NCBI GenBank assembly: GCA_946480545.1 | Contig: CAMLKY010000107.1 | Location: 1 to 6,787 of the forward strand | Source: an uncultured Acidobacteriota bacterium | GTDB taxonomy: Bacteria > Acidobacteriota > Blastocatellia > Pyrinomonadales > Pyrinomonadaceae | Reading direction: 5' to 3' | DNA: 6,787 nucleotides | Shown here: one piece after another, positions 1 through 6,234 of the stretch | Position numbering within the stretch: the stretch's first letter is position 1 | Layout of the letters: each line of letters starts with the position of its first letter | The notes under the pieces: model-generated | Seen by the model: only the letters and a program-made list of their open reading frames with translations | The model's database searches: none | What the model was told of the DNA's origin: nothing | Position numbers and translations under genes: made by a program

Positions 1-1
1 G

Positions 2-1021
2 ATCACAGAGAAGGGCGGTCAGTTGCGGATCGTCAGTGCTAAAGGTGACATCGGGCAGCCGATCACCGGTGTGTTACCCGTCGGACAAGCCGGCGTGTCC
101 GCGGCCAGCGGACAAGGTGGTTTACCGCCAATCGCGGCGCGCGGGCAGGGTGGACTCCTCGACGTTGCGTTGAGCCCGAGCTTCAACACCGATCGCACGA
201 TCTTCTGGAGCTTCTCCGAGCAGCGCGAGGGTGGCAGCGGTACCAGCGTCGCACGCGGCACGCTCACCGCGGACCGGCGCAACATCGAGCAGGTTCGCGT
301 CATTTTCCGCGCGATGCCGACATACAACAACGGACTGCACTTCGGATCGCGACTCGCCTTCGGTCCCGATGGGATGCTCTACATCACTCTCGGCGACCGT
401 TTCGATAAAGCGACGACTCGCCCACAGGCTCAGCATCTGAACAGTCACCTCGGAAAGGTCATCCGGATCAACCCCGATGGTACCGTCCCGCCCGATAATC
501 CGTTTTCGAAACAGGCTGGCGCGCTGCCTGAGAACTGGGACATCGGCCATCGCAATATTCAGTCGGCAGCGTTCGATGCTAACGGGCAGCTTTGGACGGT
601 AGAGCACGGGGCAAAGGGTGGCGATGAGCTGAACCTGATCGAGAAGGGTAAGAACTACGGATGGCCGATCATCAGCTATGGCGAGGAATATTCGGGAGAG
701 CCAATCCCGGGCAATATCACGGCCCGCGACGGATTGGAACAGCCCGTCTACTATTGGGATCCGGTGATAGCTCCTTCCGGCATGCAGTTCTACACGGGTA
801 ATGCTTTTCCTGCGTGGAAGGACAGTGTGTTTATCGGCGGCCTGGCATCGCAGAGGCTCGTGCGGCTGGTAATCAAGGATAAGAAGGTTACCGGCGAAGA
901 ACATCTCTTAACAGATCGAGGCAGCCGCATCCGCGATGTGCGTCAAGGTCCCGACGGCTTACTGTACGTTGTCACGGACGAGGGAGAGCTCCTGAAGATC
1001 TCTCCGAAGAAGACCGCTTGA
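2..1021 (+). CDS. PQQ-dependent aldose sugar dehydrogenase (GSDH/YliI-like), 5'-truncated by window edge
   Basis: This is the C-terminal ~339 residues of a soluble, usually periplasmic, six-bladed beta-propeller quinoprotein of the GSDH/YliI family. Family members oxidise aldose sugars with PQQ and pass electrons to the respiratory chain. The frame is open to the left edge and reads ITEKGGQLRIVSA, the usual family N-terminal blade, so the TTG at 23 is internal and the true start with any signal peptide lies outside. Visible family motifs are GQGGLLDVAL (143-172), LGDRFDKA, NSHLGKVIRINPDG with the His codon at 446-448 (equivalent to the catalytic His of soluble glucose dehydrogenase), DIGHRNIQ with the PQQ-contacting Arg, EHGAKGGDELN, NYGWP and APSGMQFYTG. 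TGA stop at 1019-1021. There is an unusual ~18-residue Gly/Ala/Pro-rich insert before GQGGLLDV. Substrate cannot be told from sequence. The family call is firm. Confidence 0.93.
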   Translation: MTEKGGQLRIVSAKGDIGQPITGVLPVGQAGVSAASGQGGLPPIAARGQGGLLDVALSPSFNTDRTIFWSFSEQREGGSGTSVARGTLTADRRNIEQVRVIFRAMPTYNNGLHFGSRLAFGPDGMLYITLGDRFDKATTRPQAQHLNSHLGKVIRINPDGTVPPDNPFSKQAGALPENWDIGHRNIQSAAFDANGQLWTVEHGAKGGDELNLIEKGKNYGWPIISYGEEYSGEPIPGNITARDGLEQPVYYWDPVIAPSGMQFYTGNAFPAWKDSVFIGGLASQRLVRLVIKDKKVTGEEHLLTDRGSRIRDVRQGPDGLLYVVTDEGELLKISPKKTA

Positions 1022-1184
1022 TCGGTTTTGTGCCCGCGAAGGTCTGACGACAGGGCCCGTGCCGCGACGATCTGAAGCCCCGTTGACCTGCGGTTTGATT
1101 CTCGCTTTCATGTCTTTCCACGTGTGAATGTCAGGTGTGCAGGACCGTTAATCGAAAGTTATGAATTATGTCCCCGGGAGGGCG

Positions 1185-1190
1185 TATACT
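1185..1190 (+). promoter_or_regulatory. possible -10 box for the PAS histidine kinase
   Basis: TATACT lies in a locally AT-rich stretch of the 213-bp gap before the kinase gene. No convincing -35 hexamer is seen 16-18 nt upstream. An alternative, TAAATT at 1209-1214, is equally unsupported. The rest of the gap (1022-1234) holds no ORF and no clear terminator. It contains a GCCCGCGAA nonamer at 1032-1040, reported as a finding. Confidence 0.25.
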
Positions 1191-1234
1191 TTTGGTCATA
1201 GTCATTTTTAAATTTTGGCCAAGGGCCAGGGTAA

Positions 1235-2281
1235 TTGGACGATATGCTCTTCCAGGACAATCATAAATATTTCCTCGCCTCTATCGTCGAATCCTCACAA
1301 GATTCCATCGTTACCATCAACTTCGAGCTAGTCATAACAAGCTGGAACAAGTCGGCCGAAGAGGTTTACGGCTATACGGCTGAGGAGGCGATCGGAAAGC
1401 CACTCACCATGCTTACGCTCCCCGAAGATCTCGTTCAGTTGATGACAAACGTCGATCTGATCAAACAGGGCAAGCTCGTCAGGGTGTTCGAAACTGAACG
1501 ATTCCGCAAGGACCGAAGCCGCATGCTCCTCGAGGTGGTGTTGTCCCCGGTGAAGAACGATGACGGAGAAGTCGTCGGTGTCTCGACTATCGCCCGGGAC
1601 CTGACCGTGTTTCGGGAGGCGGAAAATGCGATTCGCGAACGGGACATCATGGCACGGCTGCTCTCCGCCCAGGAGGAGGAGCGCGGCCGCATCGCGCGCG
1701 ACCTGCACGACGAAATGGGCCAGCTCGTTACCTCGCTGAGATTTAAGCTGCGGGCCGCGAAGGACGCGTGCAACGACGAACCGACTTGCGATGCGATCGA
1801 TCAGATCGAACTTATCGCGCAGGAGATTGATAACAGCGTCGACTTTATAGCTTGGCAGCTCAGGCCGCCGGCGCTCGAGGGCGTTCCGCTGCCCGAGGCG
1901 ATCGAGAACTACGCACGCCAGTGGATGCGGCACAAAGGCTTGAATGTCGAATTCCTTGGTCGCGGAATGCAAGGCGTCCAGTTTTCGCCGCCGGCTGAAA
2001 CAGCGCTCTATCGCGTGGTGCAGGAATCGTTGAATAACACGTTCAAGCATGCACAGGCACAGAACGTCCACCTTCTCATCGAGAAGAAAGGTGATGCGAT
2101 CATTTTGGTGATAGAGGACGACGGCATCGGTTTCGAACTCGATGGCGACAACCTCCCGCAGCGGAAGGCGGGCATGGGCCTGGCGGGAATGCTCGAGCGA
2201 ATTTCGCTAATCGGCGGCACGCTCGAAGTCGATTCAACACCCGGCATTGGCACCGCCATCCACGTCCGGGTCCCAGTTTAA
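1235..2281 (+). CDS. soluble PAS-domain sensor histidine kinase, NarL/HisKA_3 class
   Basis: This is a two-component sensor kinase: it autophosphorylates a histidine and donates the phosphate to a response regulator, probably of the LuxR/NarL type. Domain order is a PAS sensor (about 12-128, with WNKSAEEVYGYTAEEAIGK), a short coiled linker, then HisKA_3 dimerisation (about 140-210) with RIARDLHDEMGQ and phospho-acceptor His158. A HATPase_c domain follows (about 255-347), with N-box VQESLNN, G1 box EDDGIGF (294-300) and G2 box GMGLAG (313-318). No membrane segment or signal peptide is visible, so it should sense a cytoplasmic signal; no haem or flavin signature was recognised in the PAS. The start is uncertain. 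TTG at 1235 has AAGGG nine nt upstream (1221-1225), while ATG at 1244 would drop three residues and is better placed for CAGGG at 1227-1231. No response regulator lies beside it. Confidence 0.93.
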   Translation: MDDMLFQDNHKYFLASIVESSQDSIVTINFELVITSWNKSAEEVYGYTAEEAIGKPLTMLTLPEDLVQLMTNVDLIKQGKLVRVFETERFRKDRSRMLLEVVLSPVKNDDGEVVGVSTIARDLTVFREAENAIRERDIMARLLSAQEEERGRIARDLHDEMGQLVTSLRFKLRAAKDACNDEPTCDAIDQIELIAQEIDNSVDFIAWQLRPPALEGVPLPEAIENYARQWMRHKGLNVEFLGRGMQGVQFSPPAETALYRVVQESLNNTFKHAQAQNVHLLIEKKGDAIILVIEDDGIGFELDGDNLPQRKAGMGLAGMLERISLIGGTLEVDSTPGIGTAIHVRVPV

Positions 2282-2295
2282 GAGTGCCTTTTCTT

Positions 2296-2325
2296 TTGGT
2301 CTTTTCTCTCAACTCGCCCTAATCT
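2296..2325 (+). promoter_or_regulatory. candidate promoter abutting the PAP2 phosphatase start
   Basis: TTGGTC (2296-2301, weak -35) is followed after 18 nt by TAATCT (2320-2325, -10-like), which ends 7 nt before the ATG at 2333. Transcription would begin at or next to the start codon. The 51-bp gap after the kinase stop is pyrimidine-rich (2288-2310) and shows no hairpin, so read-through from the kinase gene is also possible. Confidence 0.35.
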
Positions 2326-2332
2326 ATGCTGG

Positions 2333-2974
2333 ATGCGACGCCTGCTAAATAGCCCGATCATCCGGATCATTGCAGGACTCGCGCTCGCGGCGCTGGCGAT
2401 TGCGGCGATCGGTTGGCTGGTCACCGGCCCCGCGCGTGCGTATCCGACGGCGTTTGATTCATCGGTTCGGCAGGGGTTGCGTCAGATGCAATCGCCGATG
2501 TGGACGTCCTTGTTCCTGGCTGTTACCAAGCTGGGCTCAACGATGTACCTGGTGATCATCGGCTCGGCTGCAGGTCTCGTCTTTCTATTTCTCCGTTGGT
2601 TCCGGCCGGTGGTCCTGCTCATCCTCGTGATGATCGGACAGGCGGCTCTGCATCATGGATTCAAATGGCTGATCGCCCGCCCACGCCCTCCGGCACTCAT
2701 CAGTTATCGTGAAGTAGAAAGTTATAGTTTCCCTAGCGGGCATGCCGTGGCCGGTCTTTGCCTGTACGGAATGATCGCGTGGATCGTTGCTTCGAGCCTT
2801 GAGAACAGCGCCGCAAAAGCCGGGATCGCGATCTTAGCGGCCGTACTGATCTTTCTGATAGGGATGTCCCGAGTCTACATCGGAATTCATTATCCAACAG
2901 ACGTCCTCGCCGGCTTCGTCGGAGCGATGATATGGCTCGCGGCCGTGATATCGATCGACCGCCGAGCACTTTGA
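2333..2974 (+). CDS. PAP2-family membrane phosphatase (phosphatidic acid / undecaprenyl-diphosphate phosphatase type)
   Basis: This integral membrane phosphatase of the PAP2 superfamily removes phosphate from lipid phosphates or diphosphates, such as phosphatidic acid or undecaprenyl pyrophosphate. All three signature motifs are intact. Motif 1 is KX6RP (Lys111, Arg118-Pro119, in KWLIARPRP). Motif 2 is PSGH (134-137, catalytic His137). Motif 3 is SRX5HX3D (Ser179-Arg180, nucleophile His186, Asp190). About six hydrophobic segments are visible, near 10-30, 57-75, 76-107 (probably split by Arg88-Arg91), 137-155, 162-180 and 190-208. The length of 213 residues is normal. ATG 2333 is the only ATG in this frame near the domain start; the ATG at 2326 is in another frame. 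No Shine-Dalgarno precedes it. Its exact lipid substrate is not readable from sequence. It may be co-transcribed with the next gene (27-nt gap). Confidence 0.92.
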   Translation: MRRLLNSPIIRIIAGLALAALAIAAIGWLVTGPARAYPTAFDSSVRQGLRQMQSPMWTSLFLAVTKLGSTMYLVIIGSAAGLVFLFLRWFRPVVLLILVMIGQAALHHGFKWLIARPRPPALISYREVESYSFPSGHAVAGLCLYGMIAWIVASSLENSAAKAGIAILAAVLIFLIGMSRVYIGIHYPTDVLAGFVGAMIWLAAVISIDRRAL

Positions 2975-2987
2975 CGCCCAGTCGGTT

Positions 2988-2993
2988 TATTAT
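2988..2993 (+). promoter_or_regulatory. candidate -10 box abutting the VIT-family gene start
   Basis: TATTAT ends 8 nt before the ATG at 3002 in an otherwise GC-rich 27-bp gap. Initiation would fall at about the start codon, suggesting a leaderless mRNA. No -35 is seen at normal spacing; TTGACG at 2971-2976 lies only 11 nt upstream, too close for a standard spacer, and overlaps the preceding stop codon. Confidence 0.35.
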
Positions 2994-3001
2994 TTCCAGA
3001 T

Positions 3002-3724
3002 ATGCCCGAGCTCGAGCACGAACACACATCCGAGGCGATAGCCGACCGGATCGCGTCAGCGAACCATAATTACATTCGAGATTTCATCTACGGCGGCATC
3101 GACGGTGCGGTCACAACATTCGCCGTTGTCTCTGGCGTATCGGGCGCCGAGCTGTCGCCGTCGATCGTGCTGATCCTCGGATTTGCGAATCTGGTCGCCG
3201 ATGGCTTCTCGATGGCGGCGAGCAACTATCTGGGAACGCGTGCCGAGCAGGACGACTACCAGCGGCTTGAGAAGATCGAGTACCGGCACATCGCCGTCGA
3301 ACCCGAAGGCGAGCGAGAAGAGGTCCGCCAGATCTATCGCGAGAAAGGCTTCGAGGGCGAAGAGCTGGAGACAGCGGTCGATCTCATTACGGCGGACAAA
3401 GAACGCTGGGTAAAGACAATGTTGACGGAGGAGTACGGGCTGCCGGCCGAAATCCGTTCGCCTTGGCGTGCGGCGTTCGCGACATTTATCGCGTTCGTCA
3501 TCTGCGGTCTCGTTCCGCTCGTGCCATATCTGTTTGGAGCCGCTTCATCGTTTCTGCTGTCATGCGTGATGACCGGTATCACATTCGTATTGATCGGCTC
3601 GCTAAAGAGCCTATGGTCGACTTCGAGCTGGATACGGTCGGCGATGGAAACGCTATTCGTCGGAGCACTCGCTGCAGGACTCGCGTATGGAGTCGGGATT
3701 CTGTTGAAGGATCTGGCTTTGTAA
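3002..3724 (+). CDS. VIT1/CCC1-family Fe2+/Mn2+ transporter
   Basis: This membrane transporter of the VIT1/CCC1 family moves Fe2+ or Mn2+, probably out of the cytoplasm by proton exchange as in eukaryotic VITs. It has the family's five-helix plan. TM1 is about 30-48 (GGIDGAVTTFAVVSGV, with Asp34 at the usual metal-path position). TM2 is about 55-78 (GFANLVADGFSMAASNYLG, with Asp67 and Met71). A cytoplasmic Glu-rich helical region follows at about 80-150 (Glu102, 104, 106, 107, 114, 118, 120, 121, 123, then Met140 and Glu143-144), matching the metal-binding domain known in plant VITs. TM3-TM5 lie near 155-178, 182-204 and 214-236. The N-terminus has a short acidic/His stretch (MPELEHEHTSE). 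The length of 240 residues is normal. ATG 3002 has no Shine-Dalgarno. Family is secure; preference for iron or manganese is not. Confidence 0.92.
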   Translation: MPELEHEHTSEAIADRIASANHNYIRDFIYGGIDGAVTTFAVVSGVSGAELSPSIVLILGFANLVADGFSMAASNYLGTRAEQDDYQRLEKIEYRHIAVEPEGEREEVRQIYREKGFEGEELETAVDLITADKERWVKTMLTEEYGLPAEIRSPWRAAFATFIAFVICGLVPLVPYLFGAASSFLLSCVMTGITFVLIGSLKSLWSTSSWIRSAMETLFVGALAAGLAYGVGILLKDLAL

Positions 3725-3754
3725 GTGACAGACGAAACGATCCCGTGCTAAAAT
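3725..3754 (+). promoter_or_regulatory. candidate promoter for the two-TM orphan gene
   Basis: GTGACA (3725-3730) matches the -35 consensus at five of six positions, and after 18 nt comes TAAAAT (3749-3754), also five of six. It begins directly after the stop codon of the VIT gene and would leave a leader of about 28 nt before ATG 3789. This is the best two-box promoter in the window. Confidence 0.5.
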
Positions 3755-3788
3755 CCGCGCAAATTTCGCTCGATTCACGAACTTCAGG

Positions 3789-4628
3789 ATGACGGATTAC
3801 CAAATTCCCACTAGAACAGATCGTCTGCTGAAGGCTCCCCTCATCCTTGGATCCGCGATATTGACGACGATCACCGCCCTCTGGGGCATTGTCTCGATCT
3901 TCAAGGATCTGAAGGAATTCTTCGGCGCACCAGTAGCGGCGTATGTTATCGCCGGGATAATTGCAGCGTGCCTGCTTCCGGCCCTCGTACTTTTCTTCGT
4001 CACTATCTGGAAATGGTGGTTCTTCCTACCGATCGACCTCAGCAATCGGTTTCTTCATCCCGAGATCCATCGAAAATGGGCCATCGGCGATCGTGGAAGT
4101 GCGACAATCTTCCAGGAGAAATCTCTGCTCTTCTTTAACCCGCCTACGAGGGAAGATCTGTCGGATCTTATTTTCAGCTCGGAACCGCTTAAGCTCGATG
4201 AGCTCAATCAAAGATCCGACGACTGCGTCTATACCGATCACCACGAGATCTCAAAAGGTGTGCACAGGGTTTATTGGAAACCGAAGAAGGGTGAGGTCGT
4301 TGTGGGTAGAACCTATAAGCACAAAACCGAGACGCATTTTCCATTCGACAAGGTACCCGCATACAAATGCATGACGATACCGTTTGCTGCGACTACCGTT
4401 AAGTTTCGCCTCGTGGGTACAAGCGAGATTCCGATCTCAAAGGTAGTCGCGTTTCGCGGCAGCCGGTTTATCAGAATCAGTCACTCGGCAGAGCGAATCG
4501 CAAACAAGGGTCTCAAGGTCAAACGCAAGCGGGCGCCTCTGCCGTCACTCAGCGATGCGCATAACTTCACTTGGGAAATAAAGAACGTCGCCCCTGGCAA
4601 AGCGTATTTTGTTGTCGTCTATTTCTGA
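3789..4628 (+). CDS. uncharacterised protein with two N-terminal membrane helices and a probable beta-rich soluble domain
   Basis: I do not recognise this 279-residue protein. It has two hydrophobic helices, about 17-37 and 48-73, joined by a short charged loop (FKDLKEFFG). A juxtamembrane WKWWFFLP stretch (74-81) follows. The rest, about 85-279, alternates short hydrophobic and charged stretches ending in NFTWEIKNVAPGKAYFVVVYF-like strands, which looks like a beta-sandwich or barrel. A basic patch KVKRKR lies at 243-248. With both helices crossing the membrane, the N- and C-termini should be on the same side, probably the cytoplasm (inferred from the basic residues after TM2). The ATG at 3789 is the only plausible start: no other start codon lies between it and the in-frame stop at 3726. 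AGG abuts the ATG, so there is no spaced Shine-Dalgarno. The 2TM-plus-beta layout resembles some membrane effectors, but no partner gene is present. Confidence 0.75.
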   Translation: MTDYQIPTRTDRLLKAPLILGSAILTTITALWGIVSIFKDLKEFFGAPVAAYVIAGIIAACLLPALVLFFVTIWKWWFFLPIDLSNRFLHPEIHRKWAIGDRGSATIFQEKSLLFFNPPTREDLSDLIFSSEPLKLDELNQRSDDCVYTDHHEISKGVHRVYWKPKKGEVVVGRTYKHKTETHFPFDKVPAYKCMTIPFAATTVKFRLVGTSEIPISKVVAFRGSRFIRISHSAERIANKGLKVKRKRAPLPSLSDAHNFTWEIKNVAPGKAYFVVVYF

Positions 4629-4706
4629 CCGTGTAGAGCTCCGCATTCTGCCCTCTTGGGCGCCATGCAAGAAGACCACTCCGAGCTCATGGAGTTGGGA
4701 TGTTTT

Positions 4707-4730
4707 CGCAAGATCGTGAAGACGCAAAGA
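4707..4730. repeat. three-unit octamer repeat in the 172-bp gap
   Basis: CGCAAGAT, CGTGAAGA and CGCAAAGA stand head to tail with an 8-nt period, each sharing the pattern CGNNAAGA/T. This is the same style of short CG-led tandem repeat as at 5995-6324, with a different unit. The rest of the gap (4629-4800) has only weak hairpins (GCCC-TCTT-GGGC near 4660; ACTCC/GGAGT around 4678-4695), neither followed by a T-run, so no terminator is called. Confidence 0.4.
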
Positions 4731-4785
4731 TGGCCCTGGCCCACACTATAAGCGGTGAAGCTCGCCTGCGCTCGCCGCCTGTCTG

Positions 4786-4791
4786 TATAAT
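4786..4791 (+). promoter_or_regulatory. consensus -10 box nine nt before the YVTN propeller start
   Basis: A perfect TATAAT ends 9 nt before the ATG at 4801, so the expected start site is within a few nt of the start codon. No Shine-Dalgarno is present between them, consistent with a leaderless transcript. The expected -35 area (about 4763-4768) is GC-rich and does not resemble TTGACA. Confidence 0.5.
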
Positions 4792-4800
4792 TTCAGCATA

Positions 4801-5988
4801 ATGCGGTTGTACCTCCAGCAGTTTGCACTTTCCTTTTTAGTCATCGCGTACGTTTTCTCACACGTTTTCGCCCAAAAACCTTCTGTTCAAAGCAGAGAGT
4901 ACCTGTTCTACGTGCTCTCCGAATCAGGAGATAAAATTTCGGTAGTTCGTTTCGGTCCCAAGGGAGCTTCGGTGGAGAAGATCGTCGAGACCGGTAGCAT
5001 GCCGACGGACGTAGACGGTCCGCATGGCATCGCTGTTTCTCATGACAAGAAATTTTATTACGTCTCTCTTTCGAATGGGCGTCCGTTCGGCTCCGTGTGG
5101 AAGTACGACGCAGCAAACAACGCTGTACTCGGACGCGTCCAGCTCGGGTATTTCCCGGCGACGATGGACATCTCGAGGGACGGCGAGTTCCTCTATGTCG
5201 TGAATTTTAATTTGCACGGCGACATGGTCCCGTCGTCTGTTTCCGTTGTTGCGACACGCCCGATGATGGAGATCGCACGGATTCCGACCTGCACGATGCC
5301 GCATGGTTCACGATTGAACGCACAAGGAACGAAGCACTACTCGGCGTGCATGATGGACGACATGCTGGTCGAGATCGATACCGCGACGCTTAAGGTCTCG
5401 AGACATTTTCTAACGACCAAGGGAAAAGAGCTCGGCATGAACGGCGCGCCGGTTGTCGCAGCTCGCTCACGAACCGGAGCAGCGCCGGCAGCGGGCTCGG
5501 CTCACAAACATAACGCGGGTGGTCACGGCATGGAGCCACCAAAGCCGGGTGACGTTTCATGCTCGCCGACGTGGGCACAGCCGTCGATCGATGGTTCATC
5601 GATATTCGTCGCGTGCAATGCTTCGAGTGAGATCGTCGAGATCGATGCCGCAACCTGGAAACTCAAAAGGCGGATCGCGGCTGGAGAAGGCGTCTACAAT
5701 CTGGCAACAACGCGTGACGGCCGTCTGATCGCTACCAATAAACGCGACCAGTCGATATCGGTGTTTAATATTGCTTCGGGGAATGAACTGGCCCGTGTGA
5801 AAACCAAGCGAAAGGTCCTGCATGGAGTCGTCGTTTCGCCTGACGACCGCTACGCATTTATATCCGTCGAAGGAATCGGCGCCGAGCCCGGTACGGTCGA
5901 GATCGTCGATCTGGAATCGCTAAAGATCGTCGCGTCGGTCGACGTCGCTCCGGAAGCGGCAGGGATAGATTTTTTGAGGATCGATTGA
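4801..5988 (+). CDS. secreted YVTN/YncE-like beta-propeller protein
   Basis: This exported beta-propeller of 395 residues has a signal peptide at 1-24 (hydrophobic core FALSFLVIAYVF, likely cleavage VFA|QKP) and lacks a lipobox Cys. Blade repeats of the YVTN/YncE type recur, e.g. GIAVSHDKKFYYVSL, TMDISRDGEFLYVVNF, TTRDGRLIATNKRDQSISVFN and VVVSPDDRYAFISVEG, then the closing VEIVDLESLKIVASV. HG dipeptides recur at His75, His139, His168 and His341. Two blades share a Cys pair at the same places (Cys164/Cys183 and Cys254/Cys272), probably disulfides. A loop at about 222-252 is rich in Ala/Gly/Pro and His/Met (His235, 237, 242, Met244). Such proteins bind partners, ligands or metal; no enzyme activity can be assigned. 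ATG 4801 is set by the signal peptide. The gene stands alone and faces the LVIVD gene. Confidence 0.85.
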   Translation: MRLYLQQFALSFLVIAYVFSHVFAQKPSVQSREYLFYVLSESGDKISVVRFGPKGASVEKIVETGSMPTDVDGPHGIAVSHDKKFYYVSLSNGRPFGSVWKYDAANNAVLGRVQLGYFPATMDISRDGEFLYVVNFNLHGDMVPSSVSVVATRPMMEIARIPTCTMPHGSRLNAQGTKHYSACMMDDMLVEIDTATLKVSRHFLTTKGKELGMNGAPVVAARSRTGAAPAAGSAHKHNAGGHGMEPPKPGDVSCSPTWAQPSIDGSSIFVACNASSEIVEIDAATWKLKRRIAAGEGVYNLATTRDGRLIATNKRDQSISVFNIASGNELARVKTKRKVLHGVVVSPDDRYAFISVEGIGAEPGTVEIVDLESLKIVASVDVAPEAAGIDFLRID

Positions 5989-5994
5989 GAATGA

Positions 5995-6084
5995 GTTTGC
6001 CCGCGAAATACGCGAAAGGACGCGAAAAGAAGAAAGTTTCTCTTTTAGTGGCATTCGTGTGATTCGTGTAATTCGTGGTTATGA
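5995..6084 (+). repeat. 90-bp palindromic repeat element, copy A
   Basis: Copy A starts with GTTTGCCCGCG, six nt after the TGA of the propeller gene. It contains three CGCGAA units (6002-6007, 6011-6016, 6021-6026), a centre with the palindrome AGAAA-G-TTTCT (6031-6041), and three TTCGTG units (6054-6059, 6063-6068, 6072-6077). The units pair in order, inner with inner and outer with outer, each as five Watson-Crick pairs plus one G-U, giving a segmented hairpin. Its match with copy C is 87 of 90, with the first 74 nt identical. Confidence 0.9.
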
Positions 6085-6095
6085 TTTAAGAAGCC

Positions 6096-6181
6096 AAACC
6101 ACGAAGTGCACGAACGGCACGAACTACACTAAAAGAAGCTTTCTTTATTTCGTGTCCTTTCGCATGTTTCGCGGGCCTAAC
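6096..6181 (-). repeat. diverged repeat element, copy B (inverted relative to A)
   Basis: Read on the minus strand, this 86-bp copy aligns with A over its whole length with roughly 15 substitutions and three gap positions (my hand alignment). Its three TTCGTG units are unchanged. Its partner units are CGCGAA, TGCGAA and CACGAA. Every change still allows pairing with TTCGTG; CACGAA turns the G-U pair into A-U. The centre differs but still forms a short stem around AAGCTT. Confidence 0.8.
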
Positions 6182-6190
6182 CGTTTTCGC

Positions 6191-6213
6191 TCGGCGTCTC
6201 GGCGTCTCGGCGG
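6191..6213. repeat. octamer tandem repeat TCGGCGTC
   Basis: Two exact TCGGCGTC units (6191-6198, 6199-6206) are followed by a partial TCGGCGG (6207-6213). It sits between repeat copies B and C. Its unit is unrelated to theirs, so it is a second repeat type within the same gap. Confidence 0.7.
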
Positions 6214-6234
6214 TAAAGCCTCCCTACTGCCCAG

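Noticed and set aside
122..904. Long antisense open frame (260 codons) under the sugar dehydrogenase
   Set aside because: It lies wholly opposite a gene with clear family motifs, and its translation is Arg-rich with no recognisable domain. It is a high-GC shadow frame.
1328..2071. Antisense open frame (247 codons) under the histidine kinase
   Set aside because: It overlaps the conserved PAS and HisKA_3 coding sequence and has no domain pattern or start signal of its own.
2975..3001. Metal-sensing riboswitch (yybP-ykoY type) before the VIT gene
   Set aside because: The gap is 27 bp, and the likely start site is at the ATG, leaving no room for an aptamer.
1235..3724. One operon of kinase, phosphatase and metal transporter
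   Set aside because: Gaps are short (51 and 27 bp) but each downstream gene has its own -10-like box at the start codon, and the functions do not form a pathway. Co-transcription remains possible but is not supported.
3789..4628. CBASS effector of the 2TM-beta type
   Set aside because: No CD-NTase or other CBASS gene lies in the window, and no sequence motif was recognised. Only the rough layout matches.
4629..4800. Rho-independent terminator after the 2TM gene
   Set aside because: The visible hairpins have stems of only 4-5 bp and no following T-run.
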